From positions 124,001 through 188,000 of the forward strand of contig CAJFLE010000008.1 in NCBI GenBank assembly GCA_904387375.1: DNA of 64,000 bases. Direction: 5' to 3'. The notes under the pieces were generated by a model. That model searched no databases, was not told where the DNA came from, and saw only the letters and a program-made list of their open reading frames with translations. Both the position numbers and the translations under genes were made by a program. Each line of letters opens with the position of its first letter. Position 1 is the first letter of the stretch. Origin of the DNA: Candidatus Protoclostridium gallicola. GTDB taxonomy: Bacteria > Bacillota > Clostridia > Christensenellales > Pumilibacteraceae. Shown here one piece after another: positions 17,909 to 27,145 of the stretch.

Positions 17909-18823
17909 TCAAATTAAATCCATATGAATTAAAAGTTTTAAATATATATCCCTAATTCCACCGACCGAGAATAAGGTTGATTGTAAAAATTTTTGTTTTA
18001 ATTTTTTTTCTTTATAGTATGATGATACCATATTTAAAATATCTTTTACATCATCATCTATATATTCATAATATACATTTAAAAGTGATTTTGCACTTAA
18101 ACTACGAACACGTCTATCAATCGTTAGCATTCTATTTAATTTAGTAAAAAAACTTTTGACACCTCCCTTTGTAGCACCAATAACGTTATTTCCATGTTGT
18201 CTATAATACATTGTTGGATTATGATCATATAAAACAATGCCCATCATTGCTATAATTTTATGCACAAGCCAATCATGCATTATCACATAATTATTATCAA
18301 TATCATACGAAGTCAACAAATTTTTAGCATAATGATTAAAAACAAATGTACACCCAGGAGCCAAGCTATAGATAAGGGCATGCGCAAAGTCAGTATATAC
18401 TTTGTTTCTAGTATTATTCTTTATCGGATTTAGACTGGCATCAGTAACCGTAACTGAACTACAATATAATATTGGTTGGTTTTGATTACTGAGAGATTGA
18501 ATTGTGTTAACTGCGCGAGATAATTTATCAGTAAACCATATGTCATCTTGATCGCAAAAAGCATAATAATCAGCATCAGGACAATGATTTAATAAATGCC
18601 AAAAACTTTTAGCTGGTTTAATATTGACTCCAGTATACCAATTTAAATTTTTCTGTTTTTTATACTCTTGTAAAATATTTTGAGTATTGTCTGATGAGCC
18701 ATCATCGCGCACAAATATCAAAATTTCTGCATTGTTACAAAGGTCTTGAGCTAAAATACTGTCAAGCTGAGATTGTAAAAATTTTTCGCCGTTATAAGTA
18801 GATAAAAGAACTATTACTTTCAT
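17909..18823 (-). CDS. Family 2 glycosyltransferase, rhamnosyltransferase-like
   Basis: 304 aa GT-A enzyme. It opens with VIVLLSTYNGEKFLQSQLDS, contains VRDDGSSDNT and the metal-binding YAFCDQDDIW, a form common among rhamnosyltransferases, and later HDWLVHKI as the acceptor-side motif. It would act on the cytoplasmic face, adding a sugar to the lipid-linked unit; the dTDP-rhamnose genes downstream make rhamnose a plausible donor, but this is inferred. The gene is AT-rich, like the polymerase after it, and lies 15 bp after the GT4 gene. The C-terminal 80 residues are Lys-rich and less conserved. Confidence 0.88.
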   Translation of the reverse strand: MKVIVLLSTYNGEKFLQSQLDSILAQDLCNNAEILIFVRDDGSSDNTQNILQEYKKQKNLNWYTGVNIKPAKSFWHLLNHCPDADYYAFCDQDDIWFTDKLSRAVNTIQSLSNQNQPILYCSSVTVTDASLNPIKNNTRNKVYTDFAHALIYSLAPGCTFVFNHYAKNLLTSYDIDNNYVIMHDWLVHKIIAMMGIVLYDHNPTMYYRQHGNNVIGATKGGVKSFFTKLNRMLTIDRRVRSLSAKSLLNVYYEYIDDDVKDILNMVSSYYKEKKLKQKFLQSTLFSVGGIRDIYLKLLIHMDLI

Positions 18824-18838
18824 TATAAAATCTCACTA

Positions 18839-19924
18839 CTAAATTAAACTACAAATTTTCTCATTAATTATACTTTGATCAAATCTGCGTGCGGCCAAGA
18901 GATGACTATTATTACCAAATTGATGCAACAAATTATGGTCAATCAAAAAAGCCTCTATCTTATTTACCAAATCCTCTACATTCTGTTTTTCAACCAAAAA
19001 ACCGTTGTAACCATCTATTACGGTATCCCTGCACCCTACATTATTCGTAGTTATAATCGCGCGGCCAACAGCTTCCGCTTCCATAATAGACATAGGCAAA
19101 CCTTCTCCATAATAAGAAGGTAATATAAAAACAGAACAGTCCTCTAAAAACGGTCGAACATCATCTGTGGTACCCAAATAATTAATTGAACCGTCGGATA
19201 TAAACTCTTGTATATCGGCTATTTTCAGATCACCCTCCGCGCCTAAGTAATTAAAAACAGCTTCTGGGTATTTTTGTTTAACTATTCTTGCCGCTTTGCA
19301 ATACTCAATTACGCCTTTTGTACGTAACATTCTCGCCACCATCAAAAAGGTATTATATTTTCTCAAAGTACGGTATGCAAATCTTTCCAAGTCAACTCCT
19401 ATTCCGTTTATATGCACACATTGAGAATGAGTAGCAATACACTTGTTTATAAATTCGGTTTTATCGTCATTATTCAAAAAGAATATTTTATCGACCGAGC
19501 GCATTGATTTTTTATACATTCGGCAAACGACCCAACGTATAAAACGCCATTTTATGCTATTATATATAAAGACATCGCCAAGCCCCTCAACCATAGCAAA
19601 TATTCTGTTTACGCCTACCTTTTTGGCGCTCAACGTTCCTATAATATTAGGTTTTAACATAAACGTAAAAACCAAATCAGGTTTTATTTTGTTTATAATT
19701 TTTATATAGTAATGCTTTAAAGCAAAAAATTTAAATGGATTAATGCTTCTATTTGATTGAGGAATGCAATAAAATTCCACACCCATGCGCTCTATATCGT
19801 CTTTATATATTTGGTCAAACGCAATAACCTGAATTGTATGTCCAAGGCTCTGCATTTTTTTTATAAGGCCATATCTAAAACCCTTGACTGACGCCGAGGT
19901 CGTACATATCATAAGTATTTTCAT
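18839..19924 (-). CDS. Family 4 glycosyltransferase
   Basis: 361 aa retaining GT-B glycosyltransferase. The N-terminal half has the start typical of capsule enzymes (MKILMICTTSASVKGFRYGL) and DLVFTFMLKPNIIGTLSA. The C-terminal half has FLMVARMLRTKGVIEYCKAA and the nucleotide-sugar EX7E region EGLPMSIMEAEAVGRAIITT. Close relatives in other loci often transfer N-acetylated amino sugars or hexoses, but the donor cannot be read from sequence. Its ATG overlaps the HAD gene stop (ATGA at 19921-19924). Base composition is low in GC, as in its neighbours. Confidence 0.88.
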   Translation of the reverse strand: MKILMICTTSASVKGFRYGLIKKMQSLGHTIQVIAFDQIYKDDIERMGVEFYCIPQSNRSINPFKFFALKHYYIKIINKIKPDLVFTFMLKPNIIGTLSAKKVGVNRIFAMVEGLGDVFIYNSIKWRFIRWVVCRMYKKSMRSVDKIFFLNNDDKTEFINKCIATHSQCVHINGIGVDLERFAYRTLRKYNTFLMVARMLRTKGVIEYCKAARIVKQKYPEAVFNYLGAEGDLKIADIQEFISDGSINYLGTTDDVRPFLEDCSVFILPSYYGEGLPMSIMEAEAVGRAIITTNNVGCRDTVIDGYNGFLVEKQNVEDLVNKIEAFLIDHNLLHQFGNNSHLLAARRFDQSIINEKICSLI

Positions 19925-20607
19925 ACGCTATAATCCAATAATTTTAAAATATCGAATATCGATGCAATGTTATCAATAATATAATCCGGTTCGACGTTAT
20001 CTAAATAGTCTTCTTTTGCGTAAAAACCGTTGCTCATGAATCTGACTGTCGTTATAGGTATATATTGTTTTACTGCAAAATCTTTCCGCGGGTTATCTCC
20101 TATATACAATAAGTTTGATATATCTATATTCAATCTTTGCGCCATCAATATAAAAGATGCCGGATTGGGCTTTCGGTACCCGACGCCGCCCAAAGCATCC
20201 GTAACAATGATTTCATCCATATACTCGTGCAGTTGCAACGCTTTTATCTTCTGCGCTTGCTGGATACTTCTTCCGTCAGTAATCAATCCGATTTTATATT
20301 TTCCATGCCGTAATATTTTCAATGTGGAAACGATATCCGGCGGTAACGATATCCTCGGATAATGATTACGATAAACGGCCGCAATATCGGAAATATCATC
20401 ATCTGAAAAAACTATATTTTCATCTTTCAGAAGTCTATCGTAAACATTATTTTTATCTAAGGAAAACAATTTCAATAATTTCTCATAGGCTTTTTCTATC
20501 CCATACTTATTCATTAAAAAATCTGCTACCGTTCGAAAACCTGACAATACATAATCATATTCACGATATAAAGTATCGTCCAAATCAAATATTATTGCTT
20601 TTATCAA
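19921..20607 (-). CDS. HAD-superfamily hydrolase linked to an ATP-grasp enzyme
   Basis: 228 aa haloacid-dehalogenase-type phosphatase with all four motifs: FDLDDTLYRE (two catalytic Asp), ITDGRS, KPNPASF with Lys, and YIGDNPRKDF. A helical cap lies between motifs I and II. It overlaps the ATP-grasp fusion gene by four bases (ATGA), and HAD/ATP-grasp pairs recur in polysaccharide loci, so the two probably act on the same intermediate. A phosphatase acting on a sugar or amino-acid phosphate is the broad expectation; the substrate is unknown. AT-rich like the rest of this block. Confidence 0.85.
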   Translation of the reverse strand: MIKAIIFDLDDTLYREYDYVLSGFRTVADFLMNKYGIEKAYEKLLKLFSLDKNNVYDRLLKDENIVFSDDDISDIAAVYRNHYPRISLPPDIVSTLKILRHGKYKIGLITDGRSIQQAQKIKALQLHEYMDEIIVTDALGGVGYRKPNPASFILMAQRLNIDISNLLYIGDNPRKDFAVKQYIPITTVRFMSNGFYAKEDYLDNVEPDYIIDNIASIFDILKLLDYSV

Positions 20608-22280
20608 TTCTTTTCTATCCTTATACTGCTGTCGAAACGGGAAAAGATAACACCGTTCTCATAATTTTCATTGTATTTAAGTTTTTGACCCATTAATATT
20701 CGGTAAAGGTTTTCACAACTATCTGCGCCGGCCATAATACTCATCGGAGCGCCGCCTCCGAATCTCGGATTGATTTCTATATATTTTACCGTATTATCAT
20801 CACATAAAAAGCATTGTACTGTTATGTGCCCGATAAATCCAAATGATGTCACAAGCCGTTTGACGTTGTCTATAACGATTCGGTTTTTATCAATTTTGCC
20901 TTTTAGTATTTCACCGCCACGTGTTGCCAGACGCACCCTCGGAACTATCGTAATTATATTACCGTCAAAATCCGAAAAACAATCAACCGTGTATTCACGT
21001 CCGGATATAAATTCCTGCACAATAGGATCCGGAATATATTCGACAAAGAACTTTAATTCATATTCATTCTTTACTTTAAACGTATTGATACTCGAACTAC
21101 CGTTCCTTGGTTTTATAAATAGCGGAAACGTATATTGTTGGACTGCAGACGTCGAAGAAGTAAAAATATGTGGACAATCAAAGCCATGCGTCGTAAAGTA
21201 TTCTGCTGTTTTCAGTTTATCGCAGCAAACGGATACAACGGCCGCATCGGAAATCATAACTTTTGCCTTGGTGTTTTTTTGTATAAAATCTTTATTTTCG
21301 GCAAGTATTTCCAGTTCGGTATCGATAGTCGGTATAATAAGTGAAACATTCTCATTGTTGCAAAGTTCTATAACGGCGTTCAAATAGTCCTTATCAAATA
21401 TTTTCGGTATAATATAATGTTTATCCGCAAAATACAATGCAGGCGCAGTATCTGATATGTCTGCAGCTATTATTGCCCCGTTTATGTTTAATCGTTTAGC
21501 TGCATTTTTAAAGCAATTAACAAGTTCGACACGTCTTCCGGCACTTAAAATTAAAACATTGATTTGCTTATTTTGTTTGTTTGCCGTACCCTTAAAAAAT
21601 TCCATAGTCGCCTGTCCTTCCTGCGAGATCCCTTTTCTTGAAAATACTGATATTACCGTTTTACAAATTATTTGTAAATCCATTACAAGAGAAAACTTAT
21701 TAACATATTCGATATCCTTTTTAAATTTATCCTCCCATGAGATTGCATTACGTCCTGATGTTTGTGCCAACCCGGTCAAACCGGGACGAACATTATGTCT
21801 TTGACGTTGCTCTTCTGTATATAGATCCAAGTACTGCACAAGCAACGGGCGCGGACCGACTATGCTCATTTGTCCGACAAAAATATTAAACAGTTCCGGA
21901 AGCTCGTCCAGCGAAGTGCTGCGTAGTATTCTGCCGTAACGCGTAAGACGCTTTTCGTCCGGGAGCAGATTCCCGTCGGAATCCTTTTCGCATGTCATGG
22001 TACGAAATTTAATGAGCCTGAATATTTTTTCGTCTTTTCCCGGGCGAAGCTGCGTAAAAAACGGATTGCCTTTCATTTTCACCGCCCCGAGTACTATAAG
22101 CACGAGAAATACCGGCGACAGGGCAGCGATACCGATACCGCTCAGCACAATATCGTAAAATCTTTTGAAAAACCGTCTGTACAGCAATGCCGACAAAAGT
22201 ATCCATACGGCGGCGGCAAGTATGCAAATAATCAGAACTCCCCACCACGTCGATATTAATGTTTCAAAAAATTCTTTCAT
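20604..22280 (-). CDS. PglC-like phosphoglycosyl transferase fused to an ATP-grasp ligase
   Basis: 558 aa from ATG 22280, whose ATGA overlaps the aminotransferase stop; the ORF-track start at 22358 has no such support. Residues 1-230 are a monotopic phosphoglycosyl transferase: a membrane segment, the FTQLRPGKDEKIF and IKFRTM motifs, the Asp-Glu dyad in SLDELPELFN and the PglC-type end GISQEGQATMEFFKG. It would start the glycan by moving a phosphosugar to undecaprenyl phosphate. From about residue 240 an ATP-grasp enzyme follows without a break: VLILSAGRRVELVNCF, KPRNGSSSI and the Mg-binding EINPRFGGGAPMS. GC drops partway through. In Campylobacter, PglC works with the acetyltransferase PglD; no PglD is seen here. 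Amino-acid attachment to the 4-amino sugar is a testable guess. Confidence 0.88.
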   Translation of the reverse strand: MKEFFETLISTWWGVLIICILAAAVWILLSALLYRRFFKRFYDIVLSGIGIAALSPVFLVLIVLGAVKMKGNPFFTQLRPGKDEKIFRLIKFRTMTCEKDSDGNLLPDEKRLTRYGRILRSTSLDELPELFNIFVGQMSIVGPRPLLVQYLDLYTEEQRQRHNVRPGLTGLAQTSGRNAISWEDKFKKDIEYVNKFSLVMDLQIICKTVISVFSRKGISQEGQATMEFFKGTANKQNKQINVLILSAGRRVELVNCFKNAAKRLNINGAIIAADISDTAPALYFADKHYIIPKIFDKDYLNAVIELCNNENVSLIIPTIDTELEILAENKDFIQKNTKAKVMISDAAVVSVCCDKLKTAEYFTTHGFDCPHIFTSSTSAVQQYTFPLFIKPRNGSSSINTFKVKNEYELKFFVEYIPDPIVQEFISGREYTVDCFSDFDGNIITIVPRVRLATRGGEILKGKIDKNRIVIDNVKRLVTSFGFIGHITVQCFLCDDNTVKYIEINPRFGGGAPMSIMAGADSCENLYRILMGQKLKYNENYENGVIFSRFDSSIRIEKN

Positions 22281-23410
22281 TTGCAAAAACAACTTTTTAT
22301 GATATCGATCACTCCGTTTTGCTCGTCTTCGGTCATTTTGATATCCGACGGAAGGCACAGCCCTCGTGCAAAAATGTCCTCGTCGACAGGTCGCTCATCT
22401 GCAAAAATAAAATCGTTATGCATAAATACCGGCTGCATGTGCATCGGCTTCCATATCGGTCTGGATTCGATGCCGCAGGACGCAAGTTTTTCGTATACCG
22501 TCATGGGCGAAACATCACAGTTATTGTCGATCAACATACATGAAAGCCAAAAATTCGGCCGCGTATACGGGAGATAAGGATTCATTGTCACCGGCAGACC
22601 TGCAAACGCCCGTTTATATCCGAAATATATTTTTTCTTTCAGTTCGCGGTGTTCTTCCAGATGCAACAGCTGTCCCCTGCCTATTCCGGCAACCACATTG
22701 GACATACGATAGTTGTAGCCTATTTCTTTATGCTGATACCACGGCGCTTTCTCTCTGGATTGAGTAGCCCAGAAAAATGCCTTGTTTCTTGCGCTTTCGT
22801 CTGCCGTAATAAGCATACCCCCGCCCGACGTCGTAATAATTTTATTTCCGTTGAAGCTTATTGCATTGTAATTCCCGAATGTACCGGTCTCTCGGTTCCG
22901 ATACGTCGCCGACAGAGATTCTGCGGCATCTTCGATCAGCACCGCATTATGCGCTTTGCAAATTTCAATTATTTCGTCAAGCTTTGCAGGAGTACCGTAA
23001 AGATGTGCGAGTACCACGACTTTGGCATCCGGATATTTTTCGAAAGCCTTTTCCAACGCGCGCGGATCCATGTTCCACGTTTCCCGTTCGGAGTCTACAA
23101 ACACCTGAATCCCGCCCTCGTATGAAACGGGATTGACCGTCGCCGAAAATGTCATATCGGAGCAAAGTACCGTATCGCCGCGTTTGACGCCCGCAAGTTT
23201 CACGGCCAAGTGCAGCGCGGAAGTTCCGGAACATAACGCAAGAGTATAAAAGTGTTCGGATATTCCGCGTCCGAGATAATCGCTCATTTCACTTTCGAAA
23301 CCGTCGCAGTTGAATCCGAGCGGAGCTATCCAGTTCCTGTCGAACGCCTCTTGTACGAATTTCATTTCTTCGCCGTGCATAGTGGGCGATGAAAGTAATA
23401 TCTTATTCAT
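22277..23410 (-). CDS. DegT/DnrJ/EryC1 sugar aminotransferase, PglE-like
   Basis: 377 aa PLP enzyme. The Schiff-base Lys is in FNGNKIITTSGGGML; AEDAAES-type residues appear as IEDAAESLSATYR, and GTSALHLAVKLAG lies in the cofactor loop. It would transaminate a UDP-4-keto-6-deoxy-GlcNAc product to a 4-amino sugar, the second step of bacillosamine-type synthesis, as its neighbours are a PglF-like dehydratase (4 bp upstream) and a PglC-like transferase (4 bp overlap). The C-terminal part (ESRPIWKPMHMQPVF) matches the PglE group. The reaction is inferred from this three-gene order. Confidence 0.9.
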   Translation of the reverse strand: MNKILLSSPTMHGEEMKFVQEAFDRNWIAPLGFNCDGFESEMSDYLGRGISEHFYTLALCSGTSALHLAVKLAGVKRGDTVLCSDMTFSATVNPVSYEGGIQVFVDSERETWNMDPRALEKAFEKYPDAKVVVLAHLYGTPAKLDEIIEICKAHNAVLIEDAAESLSATYRNRETGTFGNYNAISFNGNKIITTSGGGMLITADESARNKAFFWATQSREKAPWYQHKEIGYNYRMSNVVAGIGRGQLLHLEEHRELKEKIYFGYKRAFAGLPVTMNPYLPYTRPNFWLSCMLIDNNCDVSPMTVYEKLASCGIESRPIWKPMHMQPVFMHNDFIFADERPVDEDIFARGLCLPSDIKMTEDEQNGVIDIIKSCFCK

Positions 23411-23414
23411 ATAA

Positions 23415-25250
23415 TTACGCTTCCTTCTTCCTTCGGTACGTGGGAACCAGCTCGGCGATCACGTCACGGATGCTCTCCGATTCGCCGCGAGCGGCGGCTT
23501 CGAGCCTGCCGAGCATGAGTTTAAGGAAATCCTCGTCGAGCGGTATGGGGCGCGCTATGTTGATCAGACCGTTGGCGGTGGTCTGCAATCCTTCCTCGTC
23601 CATGAGACGTTCCTCATACAGTTTTTCGCCCGGACGCAGCCCCGTGAACTTTATTTCGATATCCGTGCCCGGCTCATAACCGGACAGCCGTATAAGGTTG
23701 AGCGCGAGGTCGTATATGCGCACCGGCTCGCCCATATCCAGCACGAAAATCTGACCGCCTTTGGCGTACGCGCCCGCCTGAAGTATGAGCATGACCGCTT
23801 CGGGTATAGTCATGAAATACCTGATGATATCCGGATGCGTCACGGTCACCGGACCGCCCTCGCGGATCTGTTCGCGGAACAGCGGTATGACCGAGCCGTT
23901 CGATCCGAGCACGTTGCCGAAACGCACGGCGACGAAATTGGTATTTGTGCTGTGCCGGCCTATCGTCTGAATTATCATTTCGCAGATGCGCTTGGTCGCG
24001 CCCATGACGTTGGTCGGATTGACGGCCTTGTCCGTGGATATCTGCACGAATGTCTTCGCGCCGTATTTGTCCGCCATAAGCGCGCAGTTGAGCGTACCGA
24101 ACACGTTGTTCTTGACCGCCTCGTTCGGACTCGTTTCCATGAGCGGAACATGCTTATGCGCCGCCGCGTTGAATACGATATCCGGCTTATACGTGCCGAA
24201 TACGTTTTCGATTTTCGTTTTATCCCGCACGCTGGCGATAAGCGTGAGCAGATCGAGGTCGGGATGCCGCCGTTTAAGTTCCTGTTCTATTTCGTATGCG
24301 TTGTTCTCGTATATATCGAGAATGATCAGCCGCCCCGGTCTGTGCGTCGCGATCTGGCGGCACAGCTCGCTGCCTATGGATCCGCCGCCGCCCGTAACGA
24401 GAATGGTCTGTCCTTCGATATATCCCATGATCTCGTCGAGATTGACGGTAATCTGCTCGCGGCCGAGCAGGTCGGTTATATCCACCTCGCGCAACGCGGC
24501 TATCGTGGCCTCTCCGCTGACGAGCTGGTAAACGCCGGGCAGGATCTTCACCTTGCACTTCGTCTGCTTGCATATGTCCACGACGCGCGAAATCTCTTTC
24601 TTGCCGACAGACGGAATGGCGATGAGTATTTCCTCGATGTTGTATTTCGCGGCCATTCTGGGAATGTCCGCCGACGTGCCCACTATGCGCACGTTGGATA
24701 TCGAGCGTCCGACCTTGCCCGTATCGTCGTCCACGATACATACCGGCAGATATTTGATCTTGTCCGTGGTCTGCATTTCGCGCACCAGTGCGGTGCCGGC
24801 GCTGCCACCGCCCACTATCATGGCGCGGACCGTTCCCGGTTTGCCGCGGCGGAACAGAATGTAATATACAGCCAGCAGCAGTCTTTTGGCGAATCTCGAC
24901 AGAAGCACGAGATTGAGCAGCACGACGCTGTACGTCAGACAAGTCTGCACATCAACTGTACGGAATGCCAGCGAATATATCACATTGCATATACAAACGC
25001 CGAGTACTGCGGCACATACGCGCAGCGCGTCTATGATACCCGCCGAGCCGTAGATGATATTGTACAGTCTGAATATTACGAAAAAGATGCCGGCAAAGCC
25101 TATATTGGCAATGTACCACCACAGCGTCAGCAGGTCGAACGTTACCGCGCCTTCCGAGAAAAGCATGGCAAGCAGGATGGACAGCGTGACGCTTACGAGA
25201 TCGCACAGCACCGCAATAACGGTATTTCTTGTTCTTCCGTGTTTTTTCAT
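23415..25250 (-). CDS. UDP-GlcNAc 4,6-dehydratase, membrane type (PglF/CapD-like)
   Basis: 611 aa. Four N-terminal membrane helices (to about residue 120) are followed by a first nucleotide-binding domain (MIVGGGSAGTALVREM) and a second SDR domain (ILVTGGGGSIGSELCRQ) with the catalytic stretch ISTDKAVNPTNVMGATKR, typical of the long PglF/WbpM class, in which Asp/Lys replace the usual Tyr. It converts UDP-GlcNAc to UDP-4-keto-6-deoxy sugar at the membrane. It lies 19 bp after glmS, so UDP-GlcNAc precursor supply and use are in one transcript. Length and motifs are complete. Confidence 0.93.
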   Translation of the reverse strand: MKKHGRTRNTVIAVLCDLVSVTLSILLAMLFSEGAVTFDLLTLWWYIANIGFAGIFFVIFRLYNIIYGSAGIIDALRVCAAVLGVCICNVIYSLAFRTVDVQTCLTYSVVLLNLVLLSRFAKRLLLAVYYILFRRGKPGTVRAMIVGGGSAGTALVREMQTTDKIKYLPVCIVDDDTGKVGRSISNVRIVGTSADIPRMAAKYNIEEILIAIPSVGKKEISRVVDICKQTKCKVKILPGVYQLVSGEATIAALREVDITDLLGREQITVNLDEIMGYIEGQTILVTGGGGSIGSELCRQIATHRPGRLIILDIYENNAYEIEQELKRRHPDLDLLTLIASVRDKTKIENVFGTYKPDIVFNAAAHKHVPLMETSPNEAVKNNVFGTLNCALMADKYGAKTFVQISTDKAVNPTNVMGATKRICEMIIQTIGRHSTNTNFVAVRFGNVLGSNGSVIPLFREQIREGGPVTVTHPDIIRYFMTIPEAVMLILQAGAYAKGGQIFVLDMGEPVRIYDLALNLIRLSGYEPGTDIEIKFTGLRPGEKLYEERLMDEEGLQTTANGLINIARPIPLDEDFLKLMLGRLEAAARGESESIRDVIAELVPTYRRKKEA

Positions 25251-25269
25251 ATGTCAGTATTCCGTCCTC

Positions 25270-27105
25270 TCACTCGACCGTCACACTCTTTGCCAGATTT
25301 CTGGGCTTGTCCACGTCAAGTCCCCTTGCGACGCTGACGTAATAGCCCAAAAGCTGCAGAGGTATGACCGCTAGACTGGCTGCAAACCTGCCGTCGGTTA
25401 CCGGTATGTATACCGTGAAATCCGCCGTGTTCTCTATATTGTAATTGCCGTAGCTCGTCAGCCCCATGAGATACGCGCCGCGACTCTTGGCCTCGGTCAT
25501 GTTGCTGACTGTCTTTTCGTACAACTTCTCCTGCGTAAGAATACCTATGACCAGCGTTCCGTCCTCTATAAGACTGATGGTACCGTGTTTCAGTTCGCCG
25601 GCGGCGTACGCTTCGGAGTGAATATAACTTATCTCCTTCATTTTAAGGCTGCCTTCCAGACTAACGGCATAATCTATGCCGCGGCCGATAAAGAAGATAT
25701 CTTTCGCGTTGGAATATTTGGACGCGAACCACTGTATGCGCCCTTTGTCTTCGAGCAGGCGCTCGATTTTGTCCGGCAGCGTGCGCAGTTCCGTCACGAG
25801 TGACATCCGTTCTTCCGCCGTTATGCGGCCGCGCAGCTCGGCAAGTCTGATTGCGAGAAGATAACCGACTATGAGCTGGGCGCTGTACGCCTTCGTCGTC
25901 GCGACGGATATTTCCGGACCCGCGACCGTCATCATGACGTGATCCGCTTCGCGGGCTATCGAGGAGTCGCGCACGTTGACGACGGCAAGAGTACGCATAC
26001 CGCGGCGGGACGCTTCGCGCAGCGCGGCGAGGCTGTCCGCCGTTTCGCCCGACTGACTTATCACGACTACGAGTCCGTCCTCTTCTAGAATGGGGTTGCG
26101 ATACCGGAATTCGGACGCCAGCTCCACGCGCACGGGAATGCCGGCAAGGTCCTCGATGACGTACTGCGCCGCCACGCCCGCATGATAAGCGGAGCCGCAC
26201 GCGGCTATATATATCCGCCCGACTTTGCCGAGTATGTCGTCCGTCAGCCCCGCGCGGGACAGATCGACGGAATCGCCGTCCAGATACGCGCACAGCGTAT
26301 CGCGCACCACGCGCGGCTGTTCGTGTATCTCCTTCATCATGAAATGCTCGTAGCCGCCTTTTTCCGCGGACTCGGCGTCCCACCTGATTTCGGTCTGCTC
26401 TTTGCTTATCTCTTCGCGATCTATATTATAGAACGTTACCGCGCCGCTTTCCAGCCTGGCGATTTCCAGGTTGCCTATATAATACACGCGTCTGGTATAT
26501 TTGAGTATTGCGGGCACGTCGGAAGCGAGATACGACTCTCCGCCGTTTACGCCTATTATCATGGGGCTGTCCTTGCGCGCGGCGTATATGCAGCCGGGCG
26601 CGTCGGCGAACATAACGGCGATTGCGTAAGAGCCGCGCGAGCGCAGCATGAAACGCGACATCGCCTCGACCGGATCGCCGGACTTGCGGTAATAGTAATC
26701 TATAAGCTTTGTCGCGACCTCGGTATCCGTCTGCGAATAGAACTTATATCCGCTGCGGCTCAGCTTGTCTTTGAGTTCGGAATAGTTCTCTATTATTCCG
26801 TTGTGCACGGCGATGACGTTGCCGTCGTCGCTGCAGTGAGGGTGAGCGTTTTCCTCGCTCGGTTCGCCGTGCGTAGCCCACCGCGTGTGCCCTATACCGC
26901 ACGTGCCCTTCATCGAAAGTCCGCCGTTCACCTTTGCGGACAGCACGCCGAGATTACCGCGGGCTTTGACGATTTCCGTCTTTGCGATGCCGTCGCGCAC
27001 CGCCAGCCCCGCGGAGTCGTACCCGCGATATTCCAGTTTTTTCAGTCCCTCGAGCAATATGGGCGCAGCCTGCCTGCCGCCCGAATATCCCACAATTCCG
27101 CACAT
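25270..27105 (-). CDS. glmS: Glutamine-fructose-6-phosphate aminotransferase
   Basis: 611 aa, full length. The N-terminal glutaminase begins MCGIVGYSG with Cys2 as nucleophile (after Met removal) and contains GIGHTRWATHGEPSE. Two SIS sugar-isomerase domains follow, with SQSGETADSLAALREA and GRGIDYAVSLEGSLKMKE. The C-terminus PRNLAKSVTVE is the family signature. It makes glucosamine-6-phosphate, the first step to UDP-GlcNAc. No glmS ribozyme is recognisable in the 40-bp gap to glmM, so its control differs from that of stand-alone glmS genes. Its place in a glycan operon suggests a locus-specific copy; a second housekeeping copy may exist elsewhere. Confidence 0.95.
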   Translation of the reverse strand: MCGIVGYSGGRQAAPILLEGLKKLEYRGYDSAGLAVRDGIAKTEIVKARGNLGVLSAKVNGGLSMKGTCGIGHTRWATHGEPSEENAHPHCSDDGNVIAVHNGIIENYSELKDKLSRSGYKFYSQTDTEVATKLIDYYYRKSGDPVEAMSRFMLRSRGSYAIAVMFADAPGCIYAARKDSPMIIGVNGGESYLASDVPAILKYTRRVYYIGNLEIARLESGAVTFYNIDREEISKEQTEIRWDAESAEKGGYEHFMMKEIHEQPRVVRDTLCAYLDGDSVDLSRAGLTDDILGKVGRIYIAACGSAYHAGVAAQYVIEDLAGIPVRVELASEFRYRNPILEEDGLVVVISQSGETADSLAALREASRRGMRTLAVVNVRDSSIAREADHVMMTVAGPEISVATTKAYSAQLIVGYLLAIRLAELRGRITAEERMSLVTELRTLPDKIERLLEDKGRIQWFASKYSNAKDIFFIGRGIDYAVSLEGSLKMKEISYIHSEAYAAGELKHGTISLIEDGTLVIGILTQEKLYEKTVSNMTEAKSRGAYLMGLTSYGNYNIENTADFTVYIPVTDGRFAASLAVIPLQLLGYYVSVARGLDVDKPRNLAKSVTVE

Positions 27106-27145
27106 ATGCGTCTCCGGTTTTATATTTCACCGTTTCCCCGTTCCG

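Noticed and set aside
27106-27145. glmS ribozyme upstream of glmS
   Set aside because: The gap to glmM is only 40 bp, too short for the ribozyme, and no core pseudoknot sequence is seen.
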